From: an uncultured Bacilli bacterium
GTDB lineage: Bacteria > Bacillota_I > Bacilli_A > RF39 > UBA660
Assembly (NCBI GenBank): GCA_947628685.1
Contig: CANRAT010000063.1
Coordinates: 1-7,245 of the forward strand
Direction: 5' to 3'
Length of the DNA: 7,245 bases
Both the position numbers and the translations under genes were made by a program. The notes below the pieces were generated by a model. The model did not search any database. It was not told the origin of the DNA and worked only from the letters and a program-made list of their open reading frames with translations. Of this stretch, positions 5,389 to 7,245 are shown in pieces (positions within the stretch are counted from its first letter, which is position 1; the number at the start of each line of letters is the position of its first letter).

Positions 5389-7245
5389 AATGCCTAGACC
5401 TAATAGTGGTATTCCTTCAAAATCTAGAGATTTTAAAGGTTCTATGAAAAGATTATTTTCAAATTTAAAAGAGTGGCGCTTCCTTATGATTTTTGCTTTA
5501 ATTCTAGCAATGGTAAGTGCTATACTTGCTCTTGTTGGGCCTAATAAACTATCTGATTTAGCCGATACAATAACACTTGGAATACAACCTAATTTAACTG
5601 AAGATAATATTAAAAGTATTATGAGTGATGAAAATATAAGTAGTACAGATAAAGAAAAATTTTCTATATTTTTAGAAGGTATCAAAACTGAAACTGATTC
5701 CAATAAATTATTAAATGATTTTGATACATTACCTGAGAGTATATATGAACTTGTTAAACCAAAAATAGATATGAATAGGGTATATTCACTTTCTATATTG
5801 CTTGCAGCTATTTATGTTATAAGTGCTATATTTAATTATATACAATCTTTATCTATGACTAGTGTATCTAATAATTTTGCTAAGACATTAAGAGGCAAAA
5901 TAAGTCGTAAGATAAATAAATTACCACTTAAATATTTTGATAGTCATGAAACAGGTGATGTACTTTCAAGAGTTACAAATGATGTTGATACTATCGCACA
6001 AAATATGAACCAAAGTTTAGTTTCTCTTGTCACTAGTATAACACTTTTTATAGGATCAATATTTATGATGTTTATAACTAACTGGATAATGGCTATAACT
6101 GCAATACTAGCTAGTTTACTTGGATTTGGTGGTATGGCTATAATACTTGGTAAATCACAAAAATATTTTATTAGAAGACAAACTGAATTAGGTAATTTAA
6201 ATGGTCATATAGAAGAGATATATTCAGGACATAATGTCGTTAAAGCATATAATGGTGAGATAAGTGCAAATGAAGAATTCGATAAATTAAATAATAATTT
6301 ATATGAATGTAATAGAAAAAGTCAATTTTTATCTGGAATGATGCAACCTATTATGATGTTTGTAGGAAATTTAGGATATGTTGCAGTATGTGTTGTAGGC
6401 GCACTTCTTGTTAGTAATAATATAATATCATTTGGTGTCATAGTTGCATTTATTATATATGTTAGATTGTTTACTAATCCACTTTCACAAATAGCTCAAT
6501 CAATGACTTCACTTCAATCAACTGCAGCAGCAGGTGAGAGAGTATTTGACTTTTTAGATGAAGAAGAAATGCCTAAAGAAAATCCAGTTAAATACCTAGA
6601 TAAATCTAAGGTAAAAGGAGAAATAGAATTTAAAAATGTTAAATTTGGTTATGATGAGAAAAGAACTATAATAAACAATTTTAGTGCTAAAGCACTTCCT
6701 GGTGAAAAAATTGCTATAGTTGGACCTACAGGAGCAGGTAAGACTACTATGGTTAATTTACTTATGAAATTTTATGATATTAAAGAAGGAGATATTTTAA
6801 TTGATGGAGTTTCTATTAAGGATTTGTCTAGAGAAAACATACATGATTTATTTGTAATGGTATTACAAGACACATGGCTTTTTGATGGGACAGTTAAAGA
6901 AAATTTAAAATTCAATAAAGAAGATGTTAAAGATGAAGATATTATGAGAGCATGTTCTGTTGTTGGTGTAGATCACTTTATAAAAACTTTATCTGGAGGA
7001 CTTAACTCTCATATAGATGATAGTGATTCAGTAAGTCAAGGTCAAAAACAACTTATGACAATCGCACGTGGAATGCTTGAAGATGCACCATTCTTAATTT
7101 TAGATGAAGCAACATCAAATGTTGATACTAGAACTGAGGAATTAGTTCAAAAAGCAATGGATAAATTAACACAAGGTAAAACTTCATTTATAATTGCTCA
7201 TAGGTTATCTACAATTAAAAATGCTGATTTAATATTAGTTATGAA
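5381..7245 (+). CDS. Heterodimeric ABC exporter subunit with intact catalytic residues, 3'-truncated by the window edge
   Basis: The partner half-transporter; 621 residues are seen and the frame is open at the right edge. Relatives end about 25-35 residues after this point, so it is nearly whole. A Pro/Arg-rich N-terminus (MPRMPRP) and SRDFKGSMKRL precede six membrane helices at about 34-53, 135-154, 213-233, 236-257, 320-345 and 348-368. The TM1-TM2 loop is long, about 80 residues (54-133), against about 28 in the partner, and acidic. The segment TGDVLSRVTNDVDTI is at 191-205. ATPase domain: A-loop Y424, Walker A GPTGAGKTT (448-456), Q-loop Q496, signature VSQGQ (551-555; Gln in place of the first Gly of LSGGQ), Walker B FLILDE with Glu576, switch His607 in AHRLS. 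It therefore supplies the competent catalytic site's Walker A/B, Glu and His, and the degenerate site's signature, complementing the upstream gene exactly. It resembles the TM288/BmrD/LmrD subunit. Substrate unknown. Confidence 0.93.
   Translation, partial: MPRMPRPNSGIPSKSRDFKGSMKRLFSNLKEWRFLMIFALILAMVSAILALVGPNKLSDLADTITLGIQPNLTEDNIKSIMSDENISSTDKEKFSIFLEGIKTETDSNKLLNDFDTLPESIYELVKPKIDMNRVYSLSILLAAIYVISAIFNYIQSLSMTSVSNNFAKTLRGKISRKINKLPLKYFDSHETGDVLSRVTNDVDTIAQNMNQSLVSLVTSITLFIGSIFMMFITNWIMAITAILASLLGFGGMAIILGKSQKYFIRRQTELGNLNGHIEEIYSGHNVVKAYNGEISANEEFDKLNNNLYECNRKSQFLSGMMQPIMMFVGNLGYVAVCVVGALLVSNNIISFGVIVAFIIYVRLFTNPLSQIAQSMTSLQSTAAAGERVFDFLDEEEMPKENPVKYLDKSKVKGEIEFKNVKFGYDEKRTIINNFSAKALPGEKIAIVGPTGAGKTTMVNLLMKFYDIKEGDILIDGVSIKDLSRENIHDLFVMVLQDTWLFDGTVKENLKFNKEDVKDEDIMRACSVVGVDHFIKTLSGGLNSHIDDSDSVSQGQKQLMTIARGMLEDAPFLILDEATSNVDTRTEELVQKAMDKLTQGKTSFIIAHRLSTIKNADLILVM

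Noticed and set aside
5374..5703. Antisense 109-codon open frame opposite the second exporter gene
   Set aside because: The + strand here encodes the conserved N-terminus and TM1 of the exporter with a strong Shine-Dalgarno; the antisense frame has neither.

Overview
The window looks like a chromosomal segment of a low-GC Gram-positive bacterium (Bacillota; a Clostridia-, Bacilli- or Erysipelotrichia-type gut or host lineage is plausible). The basis is the very AT-rich sequence, the codon choice (AAA, ATA, TTA, AGA), the GGTGAT/GGAGG ribosome binding sites, the short hairpin-plus-T terminators and the protein families present. Stop codons are TAA, TAA and TAG, and Trp is read from TGG, so the standard code fits. 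Species cannot be assigned from sequence alone.

All genes are on the + strand. (1) From the left edge to 1871 runs the 3' part of a large FtsX/MacB-type ABC permease. Its reading frame is open through the left edge, so the true start lies outside. A hairpin terminator follows at 1874-1901. (2) An independent gene at 1948-3462 encodes a 504-residue collagen-like protein. It has a charged N-terminal segment with a lone cysteine, three Gly-X-Y tracts of about 3, 27 and 42 triplets separated by two copies of a ~50-residue globular module, and a C-terminal ~158-residue domain that looks like a C1q/TNF-type (BclA-like) trimerising head. It has its own terminator, which overlaps the stop codon. (3) After a 137-bp spacer with a good sigma-A-type promoter comes an operon of two ABC half-exporters, 3625-5388 and 5381 to beyond the right edge, overlapping by 8 bp.

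The two half-exporters are clearly a heterodimer. The first has lost its catalytic Walker B glutamate (Asp) and its switch histidine (Gln) but keeps a normal signature. The second keeps the Glu and His but has a degenerate signature (SQGQ). Together they give one competent and one degenerate ATP site, as in the TM287/288, BmrCD and LmrCD type of multidrug exporter.

Three separate transcription units are therefore present. Nothing in the sequence ties the collagen-like protein functionally to the transporters. I see no tRNA, rRNA, CRISPR, IS element or attachment site. There is no gene-free stretch over 300 bases; the longest is 3463-3624. The collagen-like protein is the most unusual item, but it belongs to a recognisable broad class. 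I do not see convincing evidence for a wholly new multi-gene system.
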